Assembly (NCBI RefSeq): GCF_023277115.1
Contig: NZ_JALQCS010000001.1
Location: 682,001-746,000, forward strand
Reading direction: 5' to 3'
Length of the DNA stretch: 64,000 nucleotides
Source of the DNA: Acidithiobacillus acidisediminis
GTDB taxonomy: Bacteria; Pseudomonadota; Gammaproteobacteria; Acidithiobacillales; Acidithiobacillaceae
Of this stretch, positions 45,486 through 55,344 are shown piece after piece (the stretch's first letter is position 1; each line of letters starts with the position of its first letter). The notes beneath the pieces are model-generated. The model made no database searches. It saw only the letters and a list, made by a program, of their open reading frames with translations, and was not told the origin of the DNA. The translations under genes were made by a program, and so were the position numbers.

Positions 45486-45872
45486 ATGGAACAGTATTAC
45501 GGTACCGGTCGTCGCAAGAGTGCTACCGCACGAGTCTACCTGCGTCGTGGCAGCGGTAAGATCAGCATCAACAAGCGTAGTCTGGAAGAATATTTCGGTC
45601 GCGAAACTTCGCGGATGATCGTTTTGCAGCCCCTGGAGCTGACCGGTAACGGAAGTCAGTTCGACATTCTCGTCAACGTCAGTGGCGGCGGCGCCAGTGG
45701 ACAGGCCGGGGCGATCCGGCATGGAATCACCCGCGCCCTCATGGCGTACGACGAGACGCTGCGGCGGCCCCTGCGCAGTGCCGGCTTCGTCACCCGTGAC
45801 GCGCGCGAGGTGGAACGCAAGAAGGTCGGTAAGCACAAGGCGCGGCGCAGTCACCAATTCTCCAAGCGCTGA
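45486..45872 (+). CDS. rpsI: 30S ribosomal protein S9
   Basis: The 128-residue protein opens [20 protein letters not shown] and ends in the decoding-site tail [11 protein letters not shown], whose terminal lysine-arginine contacts P-site tRNA. It follows rplM by 12 bp. Confidence 0.98.
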   Translation: MEQYYGTGRRKSATARVYLRRGSGKISINKRSLEEYFGRETSRMIVLQPLELTGNGSQFDILVNVSGGGASGQAGAIRHGITRALMAYDETLRRPLRSAGFVTRDAREVERKKVGKHKARRSHQFSKR

Positions 45873-45890
45873 GATCCTTGGGGATTGTGT

Positions 45891-45918
45891 AAGCCGCCTG
45901 CGGGCGGCTTTTCTATTT
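45891..45918 (+). terminator. Rho-independent terminator after rpsI
   Basis: AAGCCGCC (45891-45898) pairs with GGCGGCTT (45903-45910) around TGCG and runs into TTCTATTT. It begins 18 bp after the rpsI stop. Readthrough could feed argC, which starts 33 bp later. Confidence 0.88.
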
Positions 45919-45950
45919 GTACGCACAGGTTTTCTTCGGAGGAAGGAATC

Positions 45951-46985
45951 ATGATTCGGGTGGGCATTGTTGGTGGTACGGGATATACGGGCGTCGAGCT
46001 CCTGCGCCTGTTGCTGCCCCATCCAGAAGTCGAGGTCGCGCTGGTCACCTCCCGCGCCGAGGCCGGTCAGCGGGTCGATACCCTGTTTCCCAGCCTGCGT
46101 GGTTGTACCGATCTGCAGTTCTCCAGCGCTACGGATGCAGAGTTGCGAGATCTGGACGCGGTGTTTTTTGCCACACCCCATGGCGTGGCAATGGAAATGG
46201 CGCCAGAGCTCCTGGCTGCCGGCGTCAGAGTGATCGATCTGAGTGCTGATTTTCGCTTGCAAGATGCACAGGTATTTCAGGATTGGTACCATCAGGAGCA
46301 CCGCTGCCCCGAGCTTTTGTCGCAGGCCAGTTACGGCCTGCCAGAGCTCTTTCGCGAGGAGATTCGCGGCAGCCATTTGGTGGCCAATCCAGGTTGCTAT
46401 CCCACGGCTGTGACTTTGGGGCTCGCTCCGTTGTTGGAAAAGGGGCTGCTTGACCTGGATTCCCTGATCGCCGATTGCAAATCCGGGGTCAGTGGCGCTG
46501 GAAGGACTGCCCGTTTGGGCCTCATATTACCGGAGAGCGCAGATTCTGTGACGGCGTATGGGGTGAGCGGACATCGACATCGTCCGGAGATCGAGGCTAC
46601 CTTGAGCGCCCTTGCGGGTGGACCTGTGCAATTACAGTTTTCCCCGCACCTGATGCCGATGATCCGAGGTATTCACGCGACCCTCTATGGACGCTTGCGC
46701 ACGCCATTGGGCAATGAAGAGCTGCAAGACCTTTTCCAGCAACGCTACCGGAGCGAGCCCTTCGTCGATGTTCTGCCGTTTGCAGAGCACCCCAGCACCC
46801 GCAGTGTGCGTGGCGGGAACGTCTGTCGTATTGCCGTGCATCAGCCGCGGCCCGGACAGGTTGTTGTCCTGTCGACGATTGATAATCTTGTCAAAGGGGC
46901 TGCGGGCCAGGCCGTGCAAAACCTGAACCTGCTCTTTGCATGGCCGGAGTCCCTGGGGTTGCAGCAGATTCCGTTGCTGCCCTAG
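45951..46985 (+). CDS. argC: N-acetyl-gamma-glutamyl-phosphate reductase
   Basis: ArgC reduces N-acetylglutamyl phosphate to the semialdehyde in arginine synthesis. The 344-residue protein begins [21 protein letters not shown] (NADP loop), and the active-site cysteine is in [25 protein letters not shown] carries the conserved histidine. The ATG at 45951 follows GGAGGAAGG. The rplM-rpsI-argC order is common in proteobacteria. Confidence 0.96.
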   Translation: MIRVGIVGGTGYTGVELLRLLLPHPEVEVALVTSRAEAGQRVDTLFPSLRGCTDLQFSSATDAELRDLDAVFFATPHGVAMEMAPELLAAGVRVIDLSADFRLQDAQVFQDWYHQEHRCPELLSQASYGLPELFREEIRGSHLVANPGCYPTAVTLGLAPLLEKGLLDLDSLIADCKSGVSGAGRTARLGLILPESADSVTAYGVSGHRHRPEIEATLSALAGGPVQLQFSPHLMPMIRGIHATLYGRLRTPLGNEELQDLFQQRYRSEPFVDVLPFAEHPSTRSVRGGNVCRIAVHQPRPGQVVVLSTIDNLVKGAAGQAVQNLNLLFAWPESLGLQQIPLLP

Positions 46986-47036
46986 TTATCAAAAAAGTTA
47001 CACAATGTACAATATATTTTAAGCGCACCCATGGGC

Positions 47037-47064
47037 TTGCTGAATAAAAAAATTCGACTATAGT
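47037..47064 (+). promoter_or_regulatory. Promoter of the c-di-GMP gene cluster
   Basis: TTGCTG (47037-47042), 16 bp and TATAGT (47059-47064) sit in a markedly AT-rich 155-bp gap after argC. The predicted start near 47071 leaves a leader of about 70 nt ahead of the first EAL gene. I found no match to the c-di-GMP riboswitch consensus in it. Confidence 0.55.
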
Positions 47065-47140
47065 AAAGTGCGTTGGGGTTCGTTTGCCCGACAGCTTTGC
47101 TTTGAGATAAAACCATCACATTGGCAAGAACGGCGCTCCC

Positions 47141-48298
47141 ATGATCAATGAATTCACTGCTTTTCAGGGCATACCCCGAGCTTGTAAGGCTCCAGACCGA
47201 GCCTGTGGTAGTCCTGGTTTGCAGGCCGTTTTTCAAGCTCCGGGCAAAAATTACAGCTGGCGTTTTCCCGACGATGTGCTGGCTGTTTTCCAACCTATTT
47301 ATTCCGTGTATCAGGGATGTGTTGTTGCGGTCGAGGCGTTGGCCCGCATTCGCGCCAGCAACGGGGAAATTTTGTTGCCGATGCAGTTTCTCCCCTTTCT
47401 CACTCTCGATCAGCGCCGCGAGCTGAGTCGTCAGATGCTCCTGGCCGGCATCGATCTGCTCGAGACGCTCGAAGCAGGGGGAGTATCCATTGATCTTTCC
47501 TTCAATGTCGATCCCGATTTCATGGAAGATCAGGACTGTATACCCTGTTTCCTCGGCGTGCTTGGCAACACCAGCATTGCCCCGCAGCGGATCACCTTGG
47601 AGCTATTGGAGAGTGGTGATTTCTTGCAGGGCGACATCGCGGTGGATCGCTTGCACAGCCTGCGTGAAACGGGAGCGAGTATTGCGTTGGATGATATCGG
47701 CAGCGCCTATTCCTCTCTCCTGCGCCTAAAAAATCTGCCTATCCAGAAAATCAAGCTGGACCAAGAGCTGGTGCGCGATCTCGATCGTGAACCGAAAATC
47801 ATGGCCTTTCTGCAGAGCATGAAATTTCTGGCTGATGGCCTGGGTGCCATCTTGATTGTCGAAGGGGTGGAAACCATTACCATTCTGGATGCCGTGGCCC
47901 AGCTTCGCCAGGATCTGGTGCAAGGCTATGCCATCGCCCGTCCTATGCCCGCCGAGGCCCTGCTGGCGTTTATCAGTGCGGGGGCGTTGCCGGACATCAG
48001 CCCCGCGCCGCAATCGTTGTTGGGGGCGTACGCCGCCCATGTGCTTCGCCGCCCGCTTATGTATAGCCTGGATCAAGAAAAAGACTCTGCCGCATTGGCA
48101 AGATTTCTGGAAAACTGTCCATTGCTGGGCTATTTGCGTACGCATGCGAGTGCTGTCGGTGATACGGTGCTGGCGGCATATACCGCGCTATTACAAGAAC
48201 AGCAAGGCCTTCGTCAGGATCGGGTGAACCAGCAGATCACCGAAACGGAGTTGCGGGTGCAGTCTCTTTTATACGATGCGATTCGTGCGGAGCCATAA
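47141..48298 (+). CDS. Stand-alone EAL-domain protein with degenerate CZB-like C-terminus
   Basis: This 385-residue cytoplasmic protein should be a c-di-GMP phosphodiesterase. All catalytic positions of active EAL domains are visible: VEALARI, the Asn in SFNVDPDF, LELLESGD, LDDIGSAYSS, KIKLDQ, VEGVET and QGYAIARPM (residues about 40-285). No GGDEF or sensor domain is present. Residues about 292-370 align with the C-terminal domain of the next two proteins (LLGAYA, then CP at 326-327, then LAAYTALL), but the zinc-ligand positions are not kept apart from Cys326. The ATG at 47141 lacks a clear ribosome binding site, so the start is uncertain. Confidence 0.85.
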   Translation: MINEFTAFQGIPRACKAPDRACGSPGLQAVFQAPGKNYSWRFPDDVLAVFQPIYSVYQGCVVAVEALARIRASNGEILLPMQFLPFLTLDQRRELSRQMLLAGIDLLETLEAGGVSIDLSFNVDPDFMEDQDCIPCFLGVLGNTSIAPQRITLELLESGDFLQGDIAVDRLHSLRETGASIALDDIGSAYSSLLRLKNLPIQKIKLDQELVRDLDREPKIMAFLQSMKFLADGLGAILIVEGVETITILDAVAQLRQDLVQGYAIARPMPAEALLAFISAGALPDISPAPQSLLGAYAAHVLRRPLMYSLDQEKDSAALARFLENCPLLGYLRTHASAVGDTVLAAYTALLQEQQGLRQDRVNQQITETELRVQSLLYDAIRAEP

Positions 48299-48349
48299 GA
48301 GGTTTCGGGGCCATGCGCCCATTCTCCGCGCCTTGCGGAGCGCTACGTC

Positions 48350-51300
48350 TTGAACCAGGGCTTCGATGCGGCGCTGCTTACGGAAGTGCGGCTACCCGTC
48401 TGGGAAAATAGAGTTCCATCTGCACAGCTATGGCGAGTGAATGCCTGGCTCTTTCTTGCGGTGATTCTGGCAAGTTTTCTTGCCGGATTCCTGTTCCAGG
48501 GTGTGTTGCCCAGTCAGTATTGGCCAATCTGGCCAGCAGAGGGGGTGGCGGCTTACGGTATCCTGGCCTGGGGGCCACGGGTGATCCCTGGGCTCTTCCT
48601 TGGGCGCCTATTACTAAGCTTGGGCATTCTTCATTTTCCTCTGCCCATTACTCTTTGGGCCGCCCTAGTAAGCATTGCCGCGCCCTGGCTGGGGCGGCTA
48701 CTGCTGGTTCAACTGGTCCCAGATTGGAAAGGCTTTGGCAGTATTCGCCATACCATCGCCTTTCTGGTTCTTTTTTGTCTGATTCCGGCACTGTTAGGCG
48801 CAGCGTGGCTGATTGTCGGCATGCGAATCTTGACCCAAGTCACGGTGCCGTCCACAGAAAATCTGTTTTTCTACTGGGCGCTGGCCTCTTCTGCCTCCTT
48901 TCTGAATGTTGCTGCACTGTTGTTGGTGCTGCTGCACGGACACAATCAGGCCCCAATACGGTTACGACCTAGCTTTCCGCCCCTTGCCCTGCTGCTGTTG
49001 GCAGTGGTTTCCGCGCTTTTTTTTCAACATTTCTCGGTTGGTAGCTTAGCGGAAGCGAGTGTCGTTTTTTTGATTCTGCCGTTCATCTGGATGTTGTCCA
49101 AGTATCCGGCCCAGTTGGTGTACCCCTTGGCGAGCCTGAGTTTTCTGATTGCCCTGCTGGGAACTAGCCACGGCTTGGGGCCCTATGCCCATGATCAGCT
49201 GATCCTGCCCGAAACCTTGGCCTTGATCATTGGTTTGACCCTGGAGGTGATTGGTCTGCTGGCGGGGGCGATGATGGCAGAACGCAGTTCGGCGAGTGTG
49301 GCGTTGGAACGCATGAACCAAGAGCTGGAGCAACGGGTCTTTGCCCATTCCCGGGACTTGCGCCAACGCAATCGCGAGCTGCACATTCGCGATGCCTTTC
49401 TGCAATCGGTGACCGAGGTCAATCGACTGTTTTCTGCGCCAGAGGTGCAGGAATTACCGCAGATTCTGGAGCGCTTCTGTACTACTCTGGTATCCCGCAT
49501 GCAGCTCGCCGCCGTATGGATAGGGCGGGTGGAAGATGCCGAGAATCGTATTCAGGTGGCGGCAGCAGCAGGGCCTCTCGCAGCCCCTCTCTCCCGACTA
49601 CACCTTCATCGTTACGCGCGTCCGGGACAGCCGCAGTCTCCATCGGGTCGAGCGATTGAAATGCAGCGCACCCTGCTGTTCTCCGGGGATGACCCCCTAT
49701 TCGCTCCCTGGTTTTCCATCATCCAGCAATACCGCATGGGCGGCAGTATCTATTCGCCGTTTTCGTGGCCGGATGGAAGTTCTGGAGTGCTCGCCCTCTA
49801 TCGCTACGTGGACAACGCTTTTCCGGTAGAGGTCACAGAACTTTTGGAGCGGCTCAGTGCCGATCTGGCCGCTTACTTACGTCAGCGCCAGGTGGCACGA
49901 GAACTTGAGGATGCCCGTATTCTCCAGAAAACGATGCTGGTGAGCGGTGACATTGCGCTGCAAGCACGCGACGCGCCCCAGATGCTCCAGGCCATTTGCG
50001 ACGAGCTCATTCGTAGCCGTCTGTTCAACGCCGCATTCATCGTCCGTCCCGACGCAATGGGAGTTTTTCAGGCCCTTGCCCTGGCGGGTTTCCGCGTAGA
50101 TTGGATCATGCGTAGGCGCTGGACCATCCATCCGGACGATATACCCGACGGGCAATCGCTCACCTCCCGTGCATGGCGGGAGGGCCAAGATCTTGTGGTT
50201 CAGGATTATTTGGCCGCACTGGGTCGCGATGCCGCGTGGTTTGAAGAAGCCCAAGCGAACCGCTGGCATTCGGTTGCAACTTTGCCGATCTATCACCTCG
50301 ACGAGCGTTGGGCGATGCTGAATGTGATCAGCGATCGCGCGCATCTGTTCAATGAGGAGATCGTGGAAGTGCTGCGGCGGGTCGCACTGTTGGTCGGACA
50401 TGGTTTGGACGAGATCCATCTGAAAGGGCAATTGTCGCAGGAGCGACAACGGCAAAGCCATCTCGCGCGCCACGATGCCCTCACGGGTCTGGCCAATCGG
50501 CGTGGACTCACGGAGTTTTTGCGGCCGGCGATGGAGCGCGCGCTGCGCAACGATAGTTTGCTCGCGCTGGCGGTGCTGGATCTGGACGATTTCAAGCCAG
50601 TGAATGATCAATATGGTCATGCAGCGGGAGACCTCCTGTTGCAGGAAGTCGCCAATCGCTTGCGCCTCTCGTTGCGGCAGACCGACCATCTGGCGCGTTT
50701 GGGTGGAGATGAGTTCGTTCTGGTCTGGGATAATCTGCAGAGTCGGGAGCAGATCCACTCGGTTCTGGAAAAAATTGGCGATAGTCTGGCGCAGCCCTAT
50801 TTCCTGGCGGATTTGCCCATGATTCGCATCCGCCTGAGCGCTGGGATCACCTTCTTCCCCCAACCTGAGGCAAGCTCGGGAGATACCGACCTGTTACTGC
50901 GGCAAGCCGATCACGCCTTGTATGAAGCCAAGGAAAGCAAAAACACGCGACCCCATTTCTGGTCGTTCTTTGCCGATGAGGCAGCGAGCGAACGGCAGCG
51001 CATCCAGGAGTTGTTGCGGAGCGGGCAGATGCTTTTGCAATATCAGCCCATTCTCGATCAACGCTATGACCGTATTGTCGGTGTTGAGGCCTTGGCCCGC
51101 TTGGCAGGAGGAGAGAAGGCCATTTCGCCCGGAGACTTCCTGCCCTTCCTTTCTCCCGAGGACCAATGGACCCTCACCAAGCTAGTGCTGGCGCAAGTGG
51201 CTGCAGATTGGCAGAGCTGGGCGAGACAGGGGATCAGCTTGTGGGTCGCGTTGAACATCCCACCGAGTTTTCTCGCCAGTAAACAAAGTCTGCAGAGATT

Positions 51301-52111
51301 ACAGCAGCTGTTGGCGAGTTGTTCCGTTCCCCCTCAGCAGTTGGTTCTGGAAATTCTGGAAAGCGACGAATTGTTGTCTCTAGACCTGAGTGCGCAAGCA
51401 ATTCGCCAACTCCAGTCCCTGGGATATCGCGTGGGGCTCGATGACGTCGGTACGGGCTACGCCTCACTGCTCTATCTGAAAGAGTTGCCGATCAATGAGA
51501 TCAAGATCGACCAGGCCTTCGTTTTACACTTGGGAGAACATCCCAATGACCTGCATTTTCTTCGCGCCTTGCTCGATCTAGGGCAATCCCAAGGGTTGCA
51601 GGTGATTGTCGAAGGTGTGGAAAATCAGACGATTCGTAATGTTCTGCGGTTGATGCAGGTACCCTTGCTGCAAGGCTACGCCATCTCCCGTCCCATGTTT
51701 GCCGAGTCCCTCCCGGGCTGGCTGGCCGAGCGTTCTCTTGCGTCGCAGCAGGATGCCACAGCAGAGTACGATTTGCTTCAGCTGTACGCTGAAGTTGTTG
51801 ATTTTCACAAGACCATCCTTGCCTTGGTCAGTCTCAATCCGGACTGGTTTTTGCGCCTGGCGCCCTGGTCAGGGCAACGGTGTCCTATTCACAGTCGCTT
51901 GCATGAGCTGGACTTTGTCGGGCAAGAAGAGGTGCTGCAGGCGCATGAGGACTACCATCGTCAGTTGGAGGCGATCACGCATGCCTTGAAACAGGGATTG
52001 ACGGGGGAAATCGCGGCCTTGCAGGGCGCGGGGGAGCAGGTATTGCATTGCATTGAAGAGGTGATGCATCGTCCCCTGCGCCGCCTCTCCGACCGCCGCG
52101 TTCTCGCGTAG
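48350..52111 (+). CDS. MASE1-GAF-GGDEF-EAL protein with CZB-like C-terminal domain
   Basis: The 1253-residue protein has an N-terminal MASE1 membrane sensor (eight or so helices, residues about 25-320), a short coiled linker and two GAF-like regions (about 360-690). A GGDEF domain follows, with intact GGDEF near residue 785 and an RQTD inhibitory site five residues ahead. Then comes a complete EAL domain (VEALARL, ALNIPPSF, LEILESD, LDDVGTGYAS, EIKIDQ, VEGVEN, QGYAISRPM). The last 110 residues contain His1153, Cys1178, His1199 and His1203, an H-C-H-x3-H set like that of the zinc-binding CZB domain of E. coli DgcZ. Both synthase and phosphodiesterase activity are possible. The start is a TTG at 48350 with GGAG upstream. 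Confidence 0.87.
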   Translation: MNQGFDAALLTEVRLPVWENRVPSAQLWRVNAWLFLAVILASFLAGFLFQGVLPSQYWPIWPAEGVAAYGILAWGPRVIPGLFLGRLLLSLGILHFPLPITLWAALVSIAAPWLGRLLLVQLVPDWKGFGSIRHTIAFLVLFCLIPALLGAAWLIVGMRILTQVTVPSTENLFFYWALASSASFLNVAALLLVLLHGHNQAPIRLRPSFPPLALLLLAVVSALFFQHFSVGSLAEASVVFLILPFIWMLSKYPAQLVYPLASLSFLIALLGTSHGLGPYAHDQLILPETLALIIGLTLEVIGLLAGAMMAERSSASVALERMNQELEQRVFAHSRDLRQRNRELHIRDAFLQSVTEVNRLFSAPEVQELPQILERFCTTLVSRMQLAAVWIGRVEDAENRIQVAAAAGPLAAPLSRLHLHRYARPGQPQSPSGRAIEMQRTLLFSGDDPLFAPWFSIIQQYRMGGSIYSPFSWPDGSSGVLALYRYVDNAFPVEVTELLERLSADLAAYLRQRQVARELEDARILQKTMLVSGDIALQARDAPQMLQAICDELIRSRLFNAAFIVRPDAMGVFQALALAGFRVDWIMRRRWTIHPDDIPDGQSLTSRAWREGQDLVVQDYLAALGRDAAWFEEAQANRWHSVATLPIYHLDERWAMLNVISDRAHLFNEEIVEVLRRVALLVGHGLDEIHLKGQLSQERQRQSHLARHDALTGLANRRGLTEFLRPAMERALRNDSLLALAVLDLDDFKPVNDQYGHAAGDLLLQEVANRLRLSLRQTDHLARLGGDEFVLVWDNLQSREQIHSVLEKIGDSLAQPYFLADLPMIRIRLSAGITFFPQPEASSGDTDLLLRQADHALYEAKESKNTRPHFWSFFADEAASERQRIQELLRSGQMLLQYQPILDQRYDRIVGVEALARLAGGEKAISPGDFLPFLSPEDQWTLTKLVLAQVAADWQSWARQGISLWVALNIPPSFLASKQSLQRLQQLLASCSVPPQQLVLEILESDELLSLDLSAQAIRQLQSLGYRVGLDDVGTGYASLLYLKELPINEIKIDQAFVLHLGEHPNDLHFLRALLDLGQSQGLQVIVEGVENQTIRNVLRLMQVPLLQGYAISRPMFAESLPGWLAERSLASQQDATAEYDLLQLYAEVVDFHKTILALVSLNPDWFLRLAPWSGQRCPIHSRLHELDFVGQEEVLQAHEDYHRQLEAITHALKQGLTGEIAALQGAGEQVLHCIEEVMHRPLRRLSDRRVLA

Positions 52112-52126
52112 CCAAGGCCAATCCGA

Positions 52127-55100
52127 ATGCCGCCGCAGCCCTTGCAAGTGCCTGCAATACAACGCAAACGGCTGCGCCGGTTACTTCGTCTGTTTTTTCT
52201 TGGTGTTGGGCTGGTTTTTTTTCTGCTTTATCTCTGGCAGACCCATACCGAGGTCCAGCGCCAGCGAGAAAACAGCATTAATCTCAGAACGCATCAGTTG
52301 AATACCTATGCGCAACAAATTCGCCAAAAACTGGACCGGAATTTTCATGATCTCGAATTTTTGCGCAAGATCATACGCTATCGTCCGGGCCAGGAGCCTT
52401 TTCCCGATGCGGCGAGCCGCCTGGCGCTGGAGAGCTTTCAGAAGAGCCATCGGGGTTCTCTAGCCGTCAATATCCAAGATGCCGATGGTGGCACCATCGT
52501 TTGGTCCACCAACTGGTCTCAGGGGCAGAAAACCCTCGTCAGCAGTGCAGCGTTTCGCACTGCGAGCAATCAGCGCGACTGGCTGGTGGGCAATCCTCTG
52601 TATGCACGGCGTTATGGGAATTGGATCGTTCCCATGCGCCTGCCCCTGTATGATGCATCAGGGAAGACCGTGGGTTTTTTGGGGCGCCCAACGGCACTGC
52701 AACAGATGCTATCGGCGGTGTCGGAACCAGGGGTTTCTATCCTGCTTGAGCGCGCTGGTCATCCCTTCGTCGAGCGCAATGGGCACGGACAATGGGGCGG
52801 GGCGGCACCAAGGACCTCCATAACCACAGAGCAGTTACGCGTCTCCGTCCCTGGCTATCCATGGGATCTGGAAATGCGCTGGCAAAGAGCCGGTTGGTTC
52901 AGCAGCCTTCCTCTCGCGGTCTGGTTGCAGACCACTTTACCCTTCCTCATTCTCCTGTTGCTATTGGGATTTCTCTACCGAGTTGCCAGCAAGGCTCTCG
53001 ACTATCTGTTGGATTTGCGCCAATTTCAGAGTGCAGCCATTGCCATCCATCATCGTCTGTTACGCGTCAAAAATCGCGCGGAGCTATATCCTACCCTTTG
53101 TGATGCGCTGATTCAGGAAGGGGAGATCCACAGCTGTTTTTTGTTGCAGCGGGGGGCGGACGACAACGAGGTAACGTTGCTGGCAGTGGCGAGTGTGAGC
53201 GCCGAGTTCGCCGCCTTGCGCACCCTTCCCCCGCCAGCGGGTAGAGAGGATGGCGCGCCCATCACCCTCGTTACCAAAGCATTCCATCTTGGCAGTCTCC
53301 AACGGAGTGCGAACATTCAGGATTGTATTCTGGTCGCCTCTCTGCGTGCCGCTTTGCGGCGGGAGCGGCTCTGTTGTGCCCTTGCGCAACCCGTCTTTCT
53401 TGCCGAACAGCAGCAGCCCTGGGGGGTCTTGCTCTGCTTGCAACACTGGCAAAGTAGCGAGGGTGATGCCAGTGAGCAATTCCTGCTGCGGATCGCAGAA
53501 AGTTTTGGTCTGGTGCTGAGTCTCTGGCATCGCCGGGATGCCTTGGATCAGGCGCAAGGAATGTTGGATCTATTGGCAGACTTTGATCCCCTCACCGGTG
53601 CTGCCAATCGCGGACGCTTGGAGAAAAAGTACACCGAATTATATGCCCGTGTCGGGGAAGGGGGGGAGTCGGCGGCGCTGGCGATCGTCGATCTCGATGA
53701 TTTTCATCAGATCAATCATCGCCTTGGGCGAGACGCGGCCGACCGACTGCTGTACCTGCTGCGGGAGCGACTAGAGGGTGCGTTGGCTGCCAATGATCTG
53801 GTGGCGCGTCTTGGTGGTGACGAGTTCATTCTCCTGTTTTCCTTTGCAGGTGACGAGCAGAGTCTGCGACAGAAACTGATTGGGTTGGAAAGCGCTCTGG
53901 ATCCGGAGTTTGCATTGGATTCCGATACCCGTGTGCCATTGGAACTGAGTATTGGTGTAGCAGTGTTGGCAGGCACGGGCGAGCACTTTCTCGACAGCCT
54001 CCTCCGCAGTGCGCAGGAAGCGCTGCGGGTGGCCAAGATACACAAAAAGGATCGGCTGCATGCTTGGGTGATTGCGGGCCAAGCGCTGGAAACCAAGCCG
54101 CGAAACCGTGCCCAGCGTCTGCTGGCGAACAGTGCTCTGGAGGTCTGGTATCAGCCGATCATCGACGGACTGGATGGTCGTTTTCTAGGGGTGGAGGCCT
54201 TGGCCAGGTTGGCAGATGAGGGCGGGCAGATCCTAGCGCCAGCAGTGTTCCTGCCCTACCTCACGGCAGAAGAAGTTCAGAATCTAAGCTGGCAGCTTCT
54301 TTCCCAGGCACTGGAGGATATCGCGGCGCTGGAACGGGACGGCTGGCCTCTATGGCTGTCTTTCAATGTGCCGGCGGAATCCTTTACCCGTTACTGTCTA
54401 CCCTGCCTGCGTGGCGTCCTCGCCAACTGCCCGCTGTCGCCGCAGCACATCACCATGGAAATTCTGGAAAGTGGGGACTTTCTCGACCAACCACAGGCTA
54501 TTGAGGTGATGCGCGAGATTCGCGCCATGGGCATTCATCTGGCGCTCGACGACGTCGGTACGGCCTATGCTTCCCTGCAGCGCTTACGTGACCTGCCAGT
54601 GGACAAGATCAAGGTCGATCAACATTTTGTCCGTACTTTGCCAGAGCACCCACAGGACCTGCATTTCATTCGCATCCTACAGGACTTGGCGGAAGAGATG
54701 GGACTCGATATGGTCGTCGAGGGGGTGGAGAGTGCAGAAATCCTTGATGTGTTGCTGACTATTGGTGTCCGTCAGTTGCAGGGCTATGCCATCAGCCGAC
54801 CCGTTCCCATGAGAGGCCTGCGTCGCCTTCTGGAAGAACCCTTCCGTCTGACTGGTGCGAGGCCGGCAACGCTCCTCGGCCTGTACGCCGGCATCCTGAG
54901 TATCCACGCGGTGATCAAGAAAACGCTGCAGCCTCTCGGCAGGCAACTCTTCATTATGGAGAGCGCCTTGCGCCGCGACGGTCCCTATGATCGCGCCCTG
55001 ATTCGCTTGGGCTATGGTCCCGGCGAGCCATTGCATCTTGCCTACCGCCACTATCAGTCCATGCTATCGCGGGTTCTCGCGGGCGGTATCGACTCGACAC

Positions 55101-55216
55101 GTAATCAGTATTGGCAGGACGTCGAGGGCGCACTGCGTGCGCTGCAGACGGCAATTCTCGCTGAGCGGGAACGAGCAATTGCGACGGGTGAGAACAACGC
55201 GGTGCCCGGTGAATAG
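52127..55216 (+). CDS. Membrane sensor GGDEF-EAL protein with CZB-like remnant
   Basis: This 1029-residue protein has a membrane helix at residues 19-40, a periplasmic sensor region of about 220 residues (PDC/Cache-like by layout), a second helix near 265-285, and a GAF-like region (about 310-470). The GGDEF domain has an intact motif at 563-567, but alanine replaces the arginine of the RxxD inhibitory site. The EAL domain has all catalytic motifs (VEALARL, SFNVPAES, MEILESGDF, LDDVGTAYAS, KIKVDQ, VEGVES, QGYAISRPV). The C-terminal 120 residues repeat the LLGLYA....H pattern of the previous two proteins but lack the other ligand residues. It begins 15 bp after the preceding gene. Confidence 0.87.
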   Translation: MPPQPLQVPAIQRKRLRRLLRLFFLGVGLVFFLLYLWQTHTEVQRQRENSINLRTHQLNTYAQQIRQKLDRNFHDLEFLRKIIRYRPGQEPFPDAASRLALESFQKSHRGSLAVNIQDADGGTIVWSTNWSQGQKTLVSSAAFRTASNQRDWLVGNPLYARRYGNWIVPMRLPLYDASGKTVGFLGRPTALQQMLSAVSEPGVSILLERAGHPFVERNGHGQWGGAAPRTSITTEQLRVSVPGYPWDLEMRWQRAGWFSSLPLAVWLQTTLPFLILLLLLGFLYRVASKALDYLLDLRQFQSAAIAIHHRLLRVKNRAELYPTLCDALIQEGEIHSCFLLQRGADDNEVTLLAVASVSAEFAALRTLPPPAGREDGAPITLVTKAFHLGSLQRSANIQDCILVASLRAALRRERLCCALAQPVFLAEQQQPWGVLLCLQHWQSSEGDASEQFLLRIAESFGLVLSLWHRRDALDQAQGMLDLLADFDPLTGAANRGRLEKKYTELYARVGEGGESAALAIVDLDDFHQINHRLGRDAADRLLYLLRERLEGALAANDLVARLGGDEFILLFSFAGDEQSLRQKLIGLESALDPEFALDSDTRVPLELSIGVAVLAGTGEHFLDSLLRSAQEALRVAKIHKKDRLHAWVIAGQALETKPRNRAQRLLANSALEVWYQPIIDGLDGRFLGVEALARLADEGGQILAPAVFLPYLTAEEVQNLSWQLLSQALEDIAALERDGWPLWLSFNVPAESFTRYCLPCLRGVLANCPLSPQHITMEILESGDFLDQPQAIEVMREIRAMGIHLALDDVGTAYASLQRLRDLPVDKIKVDQHFVRTLPEHPQDLHFIRILQDLAEEMGLDMVVEGVESAEILDVLLTIGVRQLQGYAISRPVPMRGLRRLLEEPFRLTGARPATLLGLYAGILSIHAVIKKTLQPLGRQLFIMESALRRDGPYDRALIRLGYGPGEPLHLAYRHYQSMLSRVLAGGIDSTRNQYWQDVEGALRALQTAILAERERAIATGENNAVPGE

Positions 55217-55280
55217 TGTAGACACGTGGCGACAGGTGGCTGCAGAGACGCGACAATAACGCCTTGATATTCCATCTCTC

Positions 55281-55286
55281 TATAAT
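55281..55286 (+). promoter_or_regulatory. -10 element ahead of the small envelope genes
   Basis: A consensus TATAAT lies 59 bp upstream of the ATG at 55345 in a 128-bp AT-rich gap. No -35 at the correct spacing is convincing, so this is tentative. Confidence 0.35.
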
Positions 55287-55344
55287 TGGAACGAATATTG
55301 CTGTAGATCCTTGTTGAGTCAGTCTGGAAGAGGAGGGAATCGCT

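Noticed and set aside
47065-47140. Possible c-di-GMP riboswitch ahead of the EAL cluster
   Set aside because: The leader is only about 70 nt and lacks the GEMM consensus core on either strand.
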